Below, piece by piece: positions 1 to 8,918 of a stretch of DNA of 64,000 nucleotides (positions within the stretch are counted from its first letter, which is position 1; each line of letters starts with the position of its first letter). This DNA is from an uncultured Kiritimatiellota bacterium (lineage in GTDB: Bacteria; Verrucomicrobiota; Kiritimatiellia; RFP12; UBA1067). The stretch is from contig CAKTYZ010000004.1 of NCBI GenBank assembly GCA_934635225.1, forward strand, positions 62,001 through 126,000, read 5' to 3'. The notes below the pieces were generated by a model, which worked only from the letters and a program-made list of their open reading frames with translations, did not search any database and had not been told where the DNA came from. The position numbers were made by a program, and so were the translations under genes.

Positions 1-90
1 CACCACGCGGCGGAGCTGAAGAAGCTCGGCAAGGCCCTCGGCGTCGAGGTCGAGGTCGTCACGCCGGAGAAAGAGGACATGTCAGAATGA
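1..90 (+). CDS. 3' end of an unidentified gene (5' outside window)
   Basis: The first 29 codons of the window form an open frame that ends in TGA at 88-90. The peptide ends in ...ALGVEVEVVTPEKEDMSE and is rich in Lys, Glu and Val, like the last helix-strand of an enzyme. The stop overlaps the next start as ATGA (ATG at 87), so the gene is probably in the same operon and translationally coupled to the esterase-glycosidase that follows. Too little remains to name it. A 21-base stretch here (48-68) recurs exactly at 12471-12491. Confidence 0.6.
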   Translation, partial: HHAAELKKLGKALGVEVEVVTPEKEDMSE

Positions 91-2498
91 TGCCATTGTC
101 GCTACTCGCTATTGTCTTGCCGCTGGGTGCAGGGGACTTGCATCTGCCAAAGAATGTGACGAAGGACACGCCTTGTCTGTTGCTGATCCACGGCGGCGGC
201 TGGACAGAGATGAATCGTCGTGACGTCGTGGGCGTTGCCGATTATTTCTCAAGAGACTTGGGCTTCGCCGTCTACAACATTGACTACCGGCTGGCGACAC
301 AGGAGCATCCGTGGCCGGCTTGTGGCGAGGACTGCGTAGCGTCTGCCAAGTTCATGTTCACTGAGGCGTTTGCACGCACGGCAGGCGTCCGGCCTCAAAA
401 GATTTGGATTGCCGGAGCCAGCGCGGGCGGGCATTTGGCGTTGTGGACGGGGCTTTCCCTGCCGTCCGACTGGGTTGCTGGCATCGTGTCCATCTCGGGC
501 ATTGTCGATCCGATGCCTGACTTTTCTCGGAATCCGGAACGCTATCGTGCGCTCTTCGGTGGACAGGACCCGACAGCGGCGCGGCTCGACGCGATGAACC
601 CGTTGCGGTTGATCCGCCCGAATGGCCCGCCCGTGCTCTTAACGCACGCGACGGGCGACAAGGTCGTCCCGATTGCTTCGGCTCGGAATTTCGAGAAGGC
701 GTATCGCGACGCCGGCAATCCCGTTGAATTCTACGAATATCCTAGCGAAATCGAGTTGGGACTTTCCGGGCATAGCATCTGGCGGTCGAACGGGAAGCCG
801 CGCCGTCTGATCACCGCGCTGGAGCGGACGATTGCCGATTTCGTCCTGCCGCCGCGCGTGCCGACGCCGCAGCCTGTCAAGGGCGCGGTCGAGGTGCATG
901 CATTCTACTACCCCGGCACGGAACAGCGGTGGGAATGGGATCTCCTCGAACGGACACGGCCGCATCTCAAGCCACTGCTCGGTTGGTACGATGAGACGGA
1001 TCCCGAAGTCGTCGATTGGCAGATTAAGTGGGCGGTCGAGCATGGCATCTCGGCGTTTTGCGTGGACTGGTATTGGAATCGCGGCGAGCGGCGACTGGAG
1101 CACTGGGTGCGGGCGTATGATCGTGCCAAGCACCGACGTTTCCTCAAGTGGTACATGATGTACGCGAACCACAACGAGCCTGGCGCCCATGACGAGGCGG
1201 ACACACGGCGGCTCGTGCAGTACTGGATCGAGAACTACTTCCGTACGCCCGGCTACTACCGCATCGAAGGAAAGCCCGTCGTTGTGATCTGGGCGTCCGA
1301 CCGGTTCGGCGAAGATTTCGCGGAGGAGGCGGCCCGACGCGGCGAGAAGATCACGGCCGAAGAGGGGTTGCGGCGGGCGATTGCGCTCATGCAGTCGTTG
1401 GTGTGCGCGGCGGGATTCCCCGGCATCCATTTCATCGATATGTACCATGGCGGATCGTATGATCCGCGTTTGGTGAATGTGCCGCGCGAGGCCGGCTATT
1501 CGGCACAGATGATCTACAACTTCGACACGATCGCGTGGAACCTCGCGCCCGAGGCGCGGCAACCAGGTGACCGCAAGGACAACTTCGGCTATTCCCTGAT
1601 CCGTCCGGCTGTCAACCGCTGGTGGGCGATGACAAGCCGTGATCCGGCGTTCCCGTTCTGGCCCATCGTCCCCACGGGATGGAACGACCAGCCGCGCTCG
1701 TTCGAGAAGGCCCGCGTCATCCGCAACCGGACGCCAGAGGCGTTCCGCGAGATCCTCTCCGACTGCCGTGCGTTCTGCGAGACGAACGGCTTCACGCGTT
1801 GCATCATCGCCCCGATCAACGAGTGGCAGGAAGGCAGCTACATCGAGCCGAACGAGGAATACGGGTTCGCGATGTATGACGCGATCCGGGAAGTCTTCTG
1901 CGAGAAGCCGACTGGCGGGTGGCCGAAGAACGTGCGTCCGCAGGACGTTGGGTGCGGCCCTTACGATTTCCCGGAGATTGTTCGCCCGTCCGTGACGTCT
2001 TGGAACTTCGATGTGGGTGTTCAGGGGTGGTGCCGAAATCCCTATGCAACGGCCTCGGTGCGGAACGAGGCTGGCGCACTTCACTATTTCCGTAGCGAGA
2101 GCGGTCTCCCGGCCGTCTGCACGAAGGTCGCGCCGTTCAACGCGCAGACGTACGCGCGGTTACGCTTCCGTGCGCGTATCTTGCCTGACCCGCGCGGCGT
2201 GCCCTCATGGTTTACGCACAAGTATCCTGACCGCAAGCGCGGGGGCTCGCTGATCTGGTCGACCCTAGGAAACCCCATCATCCATGTGAATGCCGCGAAG
2301 GACGAGATTTCGGTGACGAAGACGAATCGGTTGTCGTTCGAGACGATTCCCGATGGCGCGTGGCACTCGTATGACATCGACCTCTCGTCCGCATCCGGCT
2401 GGCGGGGGGCAGTGGACGAGATTTGGTTCGACGTGGACAATTTCGTCTACACCAAGGTGTGGATTGATAATCTTGAATTTGTAAGTACGGACAAGTAA
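87..2498 (+). CDS. Bifunctional secreted esterase (BD-FAE type) fused to WbsX/GH99-like glycosidase
   Basis: The 803-residue protein has three parts. Residues about 20-255 are an alpha/beta hydrolase of the BD-FAE/acetyl-xylan esterase type: oxyanion motif HGGGW (35-39), nucleophile Ser112 in GASAGGH, and probable Asp191 (GDKVVP) and His229 (SGHS) completing the triad. Residues about 268-620 match the WbsX/GH99-like TIM barrel, opening with HAFYYPGTEQRWEWD and closing with INEWQEGSYIEPNEEYGF. The last ~160 residues look like a beta-sandwich carbohydrate-binding domain. The N-terminus (MMPLSLLAIVLPLGAG) could be a short signal peptide. The start overlaps the upstream stop (ATGA). Deacylation and alpha-mannosidase/rhamnan-type cleavage in one chain is the inferred role; the substrate is unknown. 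Confidence 0.8.
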   Translation: MMPLSLLAIVLPLGAGDLHLPKNVTKDTPCLLLIHGGGWTEMNRRDVVGVADYFSRDLGFAVYNIDYRLATQEHPWPACGEDCVASAKFMFTEAFARTAGVRPQKIWIAGASAGGHLALWTGLSLPSDWVAGIVSISGIVDPMPDFSRNPERYRALFGGQDPTAARLDAMNPLRLIRPNGPPVLLTHATGDKVVPIASARNFEKAYRDAGNPVEFYEYPSEIELGLSGHSIWRSNGKPRRLITALERTIADFVLPPRVPTPQPVKGAVEVHAFYYPGTEQRWEWDLLERTRPHLKPLLGWYDETDPEVVDWQIKWAVEHGISAFCVDWYWNRGERRLEHWVRAYDRAKHRRFLKWYMMYANHNEPGAHDEADTRRLVQYWIENYFRTPGYYRIEGKPVVVIWASDRFGEDFAEEAARRGEKITAEEGLRRAIALMQSLVCAAGFPGIHFIDMYHGGSYDPRLVNVPREAGYSAQMIYNFDTIAWNLAPEARQPGDRKDNFGYSLIRPAVNRWWAMTSRDPAFPFWPIVPTGWNDQPRSFEKARVIRNRTPEAFREILSDCRAFCETNGFTRCIIAPINEWQEGSYIEPNEEYGFAMYDAIREVFCEKPTGGWPKNVRPQDVGCGPYDFPEIVRPSVTSWNFDVGVQGWCRNPYATASVRNEAGALHYFRSESGLPAVCTKVAPFNAQTYARLRFRARILPDPRGVPSWFTHKYPDRKRGGSLIWSTLGNPIIHVNAAKDEISVTKTNRLSFETIPDGAWHSYDIDLSSASGWRGAVDEIWFDVDNFVYTKVWIDNLEFVSTDK

Positions 2499-2560
2499 GG
2501 ACATCAACAGGTGTCTGTAGAACATCACAAGCAAACATGTCAGCAAGAAAGGCAAAAACC

Positions 2561-4279
2561 ATGAAGAACTGTAAGATCGGAGTGTTCGTCCTCTGCACGG
2601 GCTTGGCGCTGAGAACGCAGGCGGTAACAGTTAACTCGGTCGAGACGCTTGTTGAGGCCGTCCAGAACGGAGAGCGTTGGGTAGACATTTGGCCCGGAAC
2701 CTACGATCTTAGCGGCCAAGAGCCGATGACGGCGCCGGACGGAACCAAGGCTTACCTCGTCATTACGGCGGCGAATTGCAGATTCGGCAACAATTGGCAC
2801 ACGGATGAACACTGGAGCGCACGCGATCCGGCGCATGAACTCGTCATCAAGGGTGGTGCAGCCGCGCGGCTCGTCTATTGCTATGGAAACGGGCGCGGCA
2901 CGCAGTTTCAGCACGTCACGTTCGAGGGCGGCGATGCGGGTGCGAACGGCAACGGCGGCGTTGTTGCGTTCTCTGGCATTGGCAAGGGTTTTGCTACGAA
3001 CTGCGTCTTCCGTGGCGCGGCGGCGGCGAACGGCGGCGCAACCTACGGATTGACGGCCTACGACTGCCTGTTCACGAACAATACGGCGCGCGCGAACGGC
3101 GGCGGCGCCGTCGGGTTCGCGGCGGAAGGTTTGACGAACGTCTTCGTGAACTGCGTCTTTGTCGACAACCATGCGGCAAACGGCGGCGGACTCTACTGTC
3201 GGAACTATTTTCAGAGCGTCAAAGACTGCGTCTTCATGGACAATGCTACGACGGCGAACGGCGGCGGCCTTTATGCCTACGCGACGATCGACGTGATTGA
3301 GGGGACGGCTTTTGACGGAAATCGCGCCGTCGAAAAGGGCGGATGCCTGTATGCGGAATCGGGGCTGGAGACGGCCATGGACTGCACCTTCAAGAACGGC
3401 GTCAGCGACGGAGAATTCGGTGGTGTCTACTTGAGCAGTTACGGCGGCGCGTTCAAAGGTTGCCTCTTCGAGAACAACACCAACAAGACGGCGACGGTGA
3501 ACGGCTCGCACGTCAATAACGCGCAGTCCGCCATGGATTGCATCTTCCGGGGCTGGGGCGACCTGCGCGTTCAGCGGTTCAGCCGCTGCACGTTTGACCG
3601 TTGCGTCTACTTCGCGGGCGAGGGATCTGCCGAGGACGGACTCATCACGTTCGTCAGCTGGCGCGAATCCGGTTCGATCGAGAACTGCCTGTTCGCCGGC
3701 TGCTCGACAAGCGTGCTCATCTACAACAAGTCCAACAAGACGGTGCCGATCGTCAACTGCACATTTGCCGACAACACGCTGCGCCACTGGGGCAAGCATG
3801 ACGGCTTCCTGTTCTTCGCGCACCGCGCCGATGCGGGGTTGCCGTCCACCAACGTCATCGTCAACAGCATCTTCTCGGGCAACAGGGTCGCGACGGAAGC
3901 GAGCGCCGCGTCCGGCGAATCCGTCCCCTGTGACTTCATGGCGAACGCCACGACCTACAAGGTCGAGTCAAGCCCGTGCCTGAATCTCGTCAGCAATGCG
4001 GTCTATGTGACATACGACGCCGTATACAGCAAGAACAATCCGACGCAGTTCAGCAAGTTCCGGAAAGTCGCAGACGTCGGTTTTGTCGGCATGTCAGATC
4101 CGGCGCTCCCGCCGTACGCGCTGCGGAATGACTCGCGCGCCATCAATCGCGGACTGAACGCCGGCTGGACGGCGGAGGACACGGATCTGGCGGGAAGTTC
4201 GCGCGTCCAAGGGCAGGCCGTTGACCTCGGCTGCTACGAAAGCCCGTTTGACCGGGGGCTTGTGCTGGTTGTGCGCTGA
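2561..4279 (+). CDS. Secreted right-handed beta-helix protein
   Basis: A 572-residue protein with signal peptide (MKNCKIGVFVLCTGLALRTQA). I place the start at 2561, not the upstream in-frame ATG at 2537, because an AAGAAAGG ribosome site (2545-2552) sits 8 bases before it and the signal peptide begins there. The body carries repeated coils of the type CVF-x-NN-x-A-x-GGGLY, typical of parallel beta-helix/Pmp-like adhesins and lyase-like proteins; no catalytic motif is obvious. It ends in GLVLVVR, very like the GAILLVR end of the double-LamG protein at 35071-36741, which may be a shared C-terminal signal. It sits between two glycosidase genes on the same strand, so a role in glycan binding or lyase activity is plausible but not shown. 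Confidence 0.75.
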   Translation: MKNCKIGVFVLCTGLALRTQAVTVNSVETLVEAVQNGERWVDIWPGTYDLSGQEPMTAPDGTKAYLVITAANCRFGNNWHTDEHWSARDPAHELVIKGGAAARLVYCYGNGRGTQFQHVTFEGGDAGANGNGGVVAFSGIGKGFATNCVFRGAAAANGGATYGLTAYDCLFTNNTARANGGGAVGFAAEGLTNVFVNCVFVDNHAANGGGLYCRNYFQSVKDCVFMDNATTANGGGLYAYATIDVIEGTAFDGNRAVEKGGCLYAESGLETAMDCTFKNGVSDGEFGGVYLSSYGGAFKGCLFENNTNKTATVNGSHVNNAQSAMDCIFRGWGDLRVQRFSRCTFDRCVYFAGEGSAEDGLITFVSWRESGSIENCLFAGCSTSVLIYNKSNKTVPIVNCTFADNTLRHWGKHDGFLFFAHRADAGLPSTNVIVNSIFSGNRVATEASAASGESVPCDFMANATTYKVESSPCLNLVSNAVYVTYDAVYSKNNPTQFSKFRKVADVGFVGMSDPALPPYALRNDSRAINRGLNAGWTAEDTDLAGSSRVQGQAVDLGCYESPFDRGLVLVVR

Positions 4280-4310
4280 CGAAATTGCCTTTGGAAAAAG
4301 AGCTTGATTG

Positions 4311-7300
4311 ATGACACTGGCTGCATTAGGAGTGTTGGTCGCCGCCGCAACGCTGTTCGATTTCGACGGCGTTCCCAGCGACTATCGGGTGGGGCGTGGC
4401 CGCTATCTGGACGAGGCGGCGGCGCGTGAGCAGGTCACGGTCGAGCTGGACGGCGTGCACGTGCGGCTCGACGCCGAGAAGATGAGTCCGAAAGAGTCGT
4501 TCTGGTGGACGTCGCTGACGCTGCCGGAGCGCTTCCGTTCGGCGAGTCCGTGGCTCGGCCGCCGCATGGCGCTCGTCGTTCGCCGCGAGCCGTTCATTCG
4601 CGTCCGCAAGTCCTGCTACCTGCAGTTCACAGACCGTGACGGCGAGTGCTTCCAGTACCGCGTCAGCCGCATCCGGGAAGACGCCTCGAACGCGGTCGTC
4701 CGCTTCGAGTTCGACCTGAAGGCCGACGGCTATTCGGGCAAGTGGGGCACGTCGGCGAACGGCGTCATCGACGCGCCGCTGCGGCTGACGGCCCTCTCCT
4801 TCGAGTACAGCGCGAATACGGGGCCGGGCGAATACGTCCTCGTGCGGATGGAGGACGACACGCCGCCGCCGGCGGTCGCGCCGACGGTCGTTTCCCTCGA
4901 GCGGATCTCGACCGATGTCACGTTCCCCGGCGCGCGGCCGTTTCCGCCCGCGCGACGCTTGGCGTTCAGGCTGGATCGTCCGCTTGCTGGCGAGATGTCG
5001 CTCGCGTTGACGTGCAACCCGGACAACCTCTCGCGCAAGGGCTTCTCGACAAACCTGACGGCCGTGGCCACGAATGGCCTCGTGCGCTTCACGGACCCCT
5101 TGCCGGCGGGCCAGAGCTACCAGTTCCAGAAGCTGGCGTTCACGGGCGCGGCACCCGCTGAGGAGTGGAAGGTCGTTGAGGCCGCTGGCGAGTTCGTGCA
5201 GACATCGGCGGAGGCGTTCCGCTTTGACGTCGAGACGGGGAACAGGTTCCATGTCGTGCGTTCGGAACGCGCGGAGGAGCGACCTGTCGCGGTCATCCGC
5301 AACCCGTCTTCGGACATGCGGACCTGGCGGGCGATCCTGCGGTTCCGCGATGTCTTCGGCCATGCGTTCGAGATGTCGTTCGACCGCACGGTGCAGCCGG
5401 GCGAAACGGTGCGTCTGCCGATCGCGTGGCCGCTTCCGGCGAAGGGCCTGTGGTTCGCCGAGGCCGAAGTCCAGGGCGAGGACGGTTCCGTGGCGACCAA
5501 GTCTTCGCGCTTCGCGTGGATTGACCTCCACGAGGCCGGGCTGCGCCTGGAGAAGCCGAAGTTCCGCATGGGCATCAATTTCCACGGACAGCGCTACCAG
5601 CCGAATTGGCTGAAGCCCGCGTTCGAGGCGCTGGTCGCGTCCGGCGCCAAGTTCTGCCGCGTGGACGGCGGCTTCATGCTGGGCTCGGTTCACCCGTCTG
5701 AGGGCACATGGAACTGGACATACGCTGACGCATTCATCCGCATGACACAGGATGCGGGAATTGCCGTGGACGCGATCATTCAGGGGACGCCGGAGTGGGC
5801 CATCGACAAGGAGATCCTGAAGACGGTCAATCCGACGCGCCATCGCTACAAGATGGCGGCCACGCCGGGGGTGTTCCGCGATTTCTGCCGTGCGCTCGCG
5901 TCGCGCTACGGCACGCAGATCGACTACTACGAGATCGGCAACGAATGGGATCTCACGCCCGCGCACACGCTCAGCCTCGAACAGGCGGAGCGGACGTTGC
6001 GCGAAGGGTACGAGGGCGTGCACGCCGGCTGCCCGACGGCCACGGTCACGACCTGCGGCTGGGCGACGATGACGAGCCGGACGCTGTTCGACTGGCCGAA
6101 GCCGTTTGTGCATGAGGGCGTCATCGAGCATTTTGCCGGGAAGCCCGAACTTTATGACGTCTGGGCCCTGCACGGGCACGGCCCGTTCGAGGCGTATGTC
6201 GAGCGTCTGCAGGGGGACTTCCTACCTTTGCGTGAAAAGACCGCGCTGGCGGCACGGCCGTGGTCGAGCCACGAGACGGGGCTGAGCTGCTGGTGGAGCG
6301 GCGAACAGGACGTCGCGCGGACGGTGTGGGCGAAGATCCTCTACGCCTGGTCGTGGGGCGCGCGGGACTACATCTGGTACAACCTGCGCGCGACCGGCTG
6401 GCGGGACGGCGAAGAGCCCGGATATGGGCTGCTGACAGCCGACCTGCATCCGCGCGCCGGCTACGCCGCCTTCGCCGCGCTGACGGCGATCTTTTCCGGC
6501 CTCGACGCGGATGGGCGGCTCATCTCCGAACACCCACGGCACCTCTACCGCTTCAAGGGCGCGAAGCCCGGCTTCCGCGGCCTTGTGCTGGCGGGCTGGA
6601 ACTGGCATCGGACGGAGCGGACGCCGGTTCGGATTCGGACGGATGCCGCCCGGGCGGAGCTCGCCGACCACATGGGCAACCGAGTCCCCGTGCGGATCGC
6701 GGGCGGCGTGGTCGAGTTTCCGCTGTCACCGACGCCGCGCGCGCTGATCCTTCACGCCGCGACGGAGACCGACCTCGCGGCGGCTGATCTGGCTTCGTGG
6801 GTAGACGTGTTCACGGGAACGTCGGGGACGGGCCACACGCACCCGGCGGCCGCCGTGCCGTTCGGGATGGTGCAGGCGGGGCCCGACACGGGCGCGGGCG
6901 ACTGGGCGCACTGTTCGGGCTACCAGTACGGCGACACGTCGGTTCTCGGCTATTCGCTCAATCACCTGTCCGGCACGGGCTGCCCCGACTACGGCGACGT
7001 GCGCATTCTGCCGTTCACGGGCGAATTGGGCGCGGAGCCGGCCCGGCGCGCAATCGACAAGGGGCGCGAGTCGGCTTCGCCCGGTTACTATCGCGTCGCG
7101 CAGCCGGACGACGGGCTTACGGTCGAAGTCGCCGCCGCGAAGCGCGCCGCAATCTATCGGATCTCAGGCGGCCGGGACGGCGAAGTCAAGGTTCTCGTGA
7201 ATCTCTCCGCCGGGCTGGGCGACGATCGGTGGCATCCTGTCTCCACGGAGGCGATCGACGCGCGAACGGACGGCTCGGACACGCTGCGGGCCGATTTCTG

Positions 7301-8906
7301 GCGAAGCGGTTGGGTGTCGCGTCGCCGAATCGGCTGCGCGATTCGGTTCAGTCGTCCGTGGACGCGCTTGGATCGTCTGCCCGTGCGCGGTGCGCCGAAC
7401 GATGCGTCGCGTTTCGTGGCCGTCTTCCCGACTGTAGATCAGCCGCTTCTCGTCAAGGCGGCGTTCTCGACGGTCGATGCAGACGGCGCGGTGGCGAACG
7501 TGGCGACATCGATTCCGGACTGGGACTTCGATGCCGTGCGCGCGGCGGCCCGCACCCGGTGGAACGAGATTCTCGCCCGCACGACCTGCGAGGGGACGGA
7601 CGACCAGAGGCGGAACTGGTACACGGCCCTTTACCACCTCTACCTCCAGCCGAACGACTGGGCGGATGCCGACGGACGCTACCGTGGCGCAGACGGCGCG
7701 GTCGGCGTTTCGCCCGACGGCACGTACCTGACGACGCTTTCGCTTTGGGACACGTTCCGCGCCGCCCAGCCGTGGTACGCGCTCGCGGCGCCAGAGGTCA
7801 TCGAGCCCGTGGTCCGTTCACTGCTCGCCCATTATCGGGCGTTCGGGCGTCTCCCCGTTATGACCTACGGCGGCAAGAACGTGGACTGCATGATTGGCAA
7901 TCACGCTGTCCCTGTGATTGTCGATGCCTACCTGAAGGGCTTTCGGGGCTTCGACGCGACGCGCGCGTTCGAGGCCATCACGAACACGCTCACGGTTGCG
8001 CATCCCGGCAAGCCGAAGGAGAACTGGGATCTCTACGACCGCTACGGATACTTCCCCTGCGATGTCATCAAGGGCGAGTCCGTTTCGCGCACGCTGGAGT
8101 GCGCCTACGACGATGCGTGTGCCGCACGGTTCGCGGACGCGCTCGGACAGGCGGACGCGGCGGCGTTTTTCGGGAGGCGCGCGCAGAATTGGAGGAACGT
8201 CTTCGATTCGACGATTCGGTTCGCACGCGGCAAGACGACGCAGGGCACGTGGCGCACGCCGTTCGACCCGTACGCCTTCGGACACGGCGGCAGTCGCGAC
8301 AACGACTTCACGGAAGGCAACGCCTTTCAGTACACGTGGCACGTCATGCAGGATGTCCCCGGCCTCGTCGCGGCGATGGGCGGACGCGAGCGATTCGTGG
8401 AGACGCTGGACGCGCTCTTCACGCGGCGCGCGGAAACGGCGAACGCGACGGATGACATCTCCGGGATGATCGGGCAGTACGTGCACGGCAACGAGCCGAG
8501 CCACCACGTGATCTACCTCTACCCGCAGGTCGGACAGCCCGAGAAGGCGGCCGCGCACATCCGCGAGGTCTTCGACACGCAGTACCACGTCGGGCCGGAG
8601 GGGCTCTGCGGCAATGACGACTGCGGGCAGATGAGCGCGTGGTATGTGTTCTCGGCGATGGGCTTCTACCCGTTCGACCCGTGCGGCGGCGAGTACGTGA
8701 TCGGCGCGCCGCAGGTGCCGCGCGCGACCCTGCGCCTCGCGGACGGCAAGGTGTTCACGGTCGTCGCGAAGAACCTGTCGCGTGAGAACAAGGACGTGAA
8801 GTCGGTGACGCTCAACGGTCGACCGGTCACGGACTGGAAAATCAACCACGCCGACATCGTGAAGGGCGGCGAACTCGTTTTTGAGATGACTAGCCGTGCG
8901 AAGTGA
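4311..8906 (+). CDS. Two-enzyme fusion: clan GH-A glycosidase + GH92 alpha-mannosidase
   Basis: This is a 1531-residue secreted protein. Residues 1-200 form a beta-sandwich domain after a hydrophobic leader (MTLAALGVLVAAATL). Residues about 420-800 are a clan GH-A barrel of the GH39/GH5 kind: MGINFHGQR at 420, acid/base candidate Glu545 in IGNEWD, nucleophile candidate Glu655 in SSHETGL. Residues about 830-1525 are a complete GH92 exo-alpha-mannosidase: FTGTSGTGHTHPAAAVPFGM, Glu1335 in TEGNAFQY, Asp1436/Asp1437 in CGNDDCGQMSAWY, and the closing FYPFDPCGGEYVIGAPQV block. GH92 enzymes are calcium-dependent inverting mannosidases. A TTG at 4308 is also possible as start. Finding both modules in one frame suggests one substrate carrying a mannose cap. 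Confidence 0.85.
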   Translation: MTLAALGVLVAAATLFDFDGVPSDYRVGRGRYLDEAAAREQVTVELDGVHVRLDAEKMSPKESFWWTSLTLPERFRSASPWLGRRMALVVRREPFIRVRKSCYLQFTDRDGECFQYRVSRIREDASNAVVRFEFDLKADGYSGKWGTSANGVIDAPLRLTALSFEYSANTGPGEYVLVRMEDDTPPPAVAPTVVSLERISTDVTFPGARPFPPARRLAFRLDRPLAGEMSLALTCNPDNLSRKGFSTNLTAVATNGLVRFTDPLPAGQSYQFQKLAFTGAAPAEEWKVVEAAGEFVQTSAEAFRFDVETGNRFHVVRSERAEERPVAVIRNPSSDMRTWRAILRFRDVFGHAFEMSFDRTVQPGETVRLPIAWPLPAKGLWFAEAEVQGEDGSVATKSSRFAWIDLHEAGLRLEKPKFRMGINFHGQRYQPNWLKPAFEALVASGAKFCRVDGGFMLGSVHPSEGTWNWTYADAFIRMTQDAGIAVDAIIQGTPEWAIDKEILKTVNPTRHRYKMAATPGVFRDFCRALASRYGTQIDYYEIGNEWDLTPAHTLSLEQAERTLREGYEGVHAGCPTATVTTCGWATMTSRTLFDWPKPFVHEGVIEHFAGKPELYDVWALHGHGPFEAYVERLQGDFLPLREKTALAARPWSSHETGLSCWWSGEQDVARTVWAKILYAWSWGARDYIWYNLRATGWRDGEEPGYGLLTADLHPRAGYAAFAALTAIFSGLDADGRLISEHPRHLYRFKGAKPGFRGLVLAGWNWHRTERTPVRIRTDAARAELADHMGNRVPVRIAGGVVEFPLSPTPRALILHAATETDLAAADLASWVDVFTGTSGTGHTHPAAAVPFGMVQAGPDTGAGDWAHCSGYQYGDTSVLGYSLNHLSGTGCPDYGDVRILPFTGELGAEPARRAIDKGRESASPGYYRVAQPDDGLTVEVAAAKRAAIYRISGGRDGEVKVLVNLSAGLGDDRWHPVSTEAIDARTDGSDTLRADFWRSGWVSRRRIGCAIRFSRPWTRLDRLPVRGAPNDASRFVAVFPTVDQPLLVKAAFSTVDADGAVANVATSIPDWDFDAVRAAARTRWNEILARTTCEGTDDQRRNWYTALYHLYLQPNDWADADGRYRGADGAVGVSPDGTYLTTLSLWDTFRAAQPWYALAAPEVIEPVVRSLLAHYRAFGRLPVMTYGGKNVDCMIGNHAVPVIVDAYLKGFRGFDATRAFEAITNTLTVAHPGKPKENWDLYDRYGYFPCDVIKGESVSRTLECAYDDACAARFADALGQADAAAFFGRRAQNWRNVFDSTIRFARGKTTQGTWRTPFDPYAFGHGGSRDNDFTEGNAFQYTWHVMQDVPGLVAAMGGRERFVETLDALFTRRAETANATDDISGMIGQYVHGNEPSHHVIYLYPQVGQPEKAAAHIREVFDTQYHVGPEGLCGNDDCGQMSAWYVFSAMGFYPFDPCGGEYVIGAPQVPRATLRLADGKVFTVVAKNLSRENKDVKSVTLNGRPVTDWKINHADIVKGGELVFEMTSRAK

Positions 8907-8918
8907 AGGAGCATGTTC

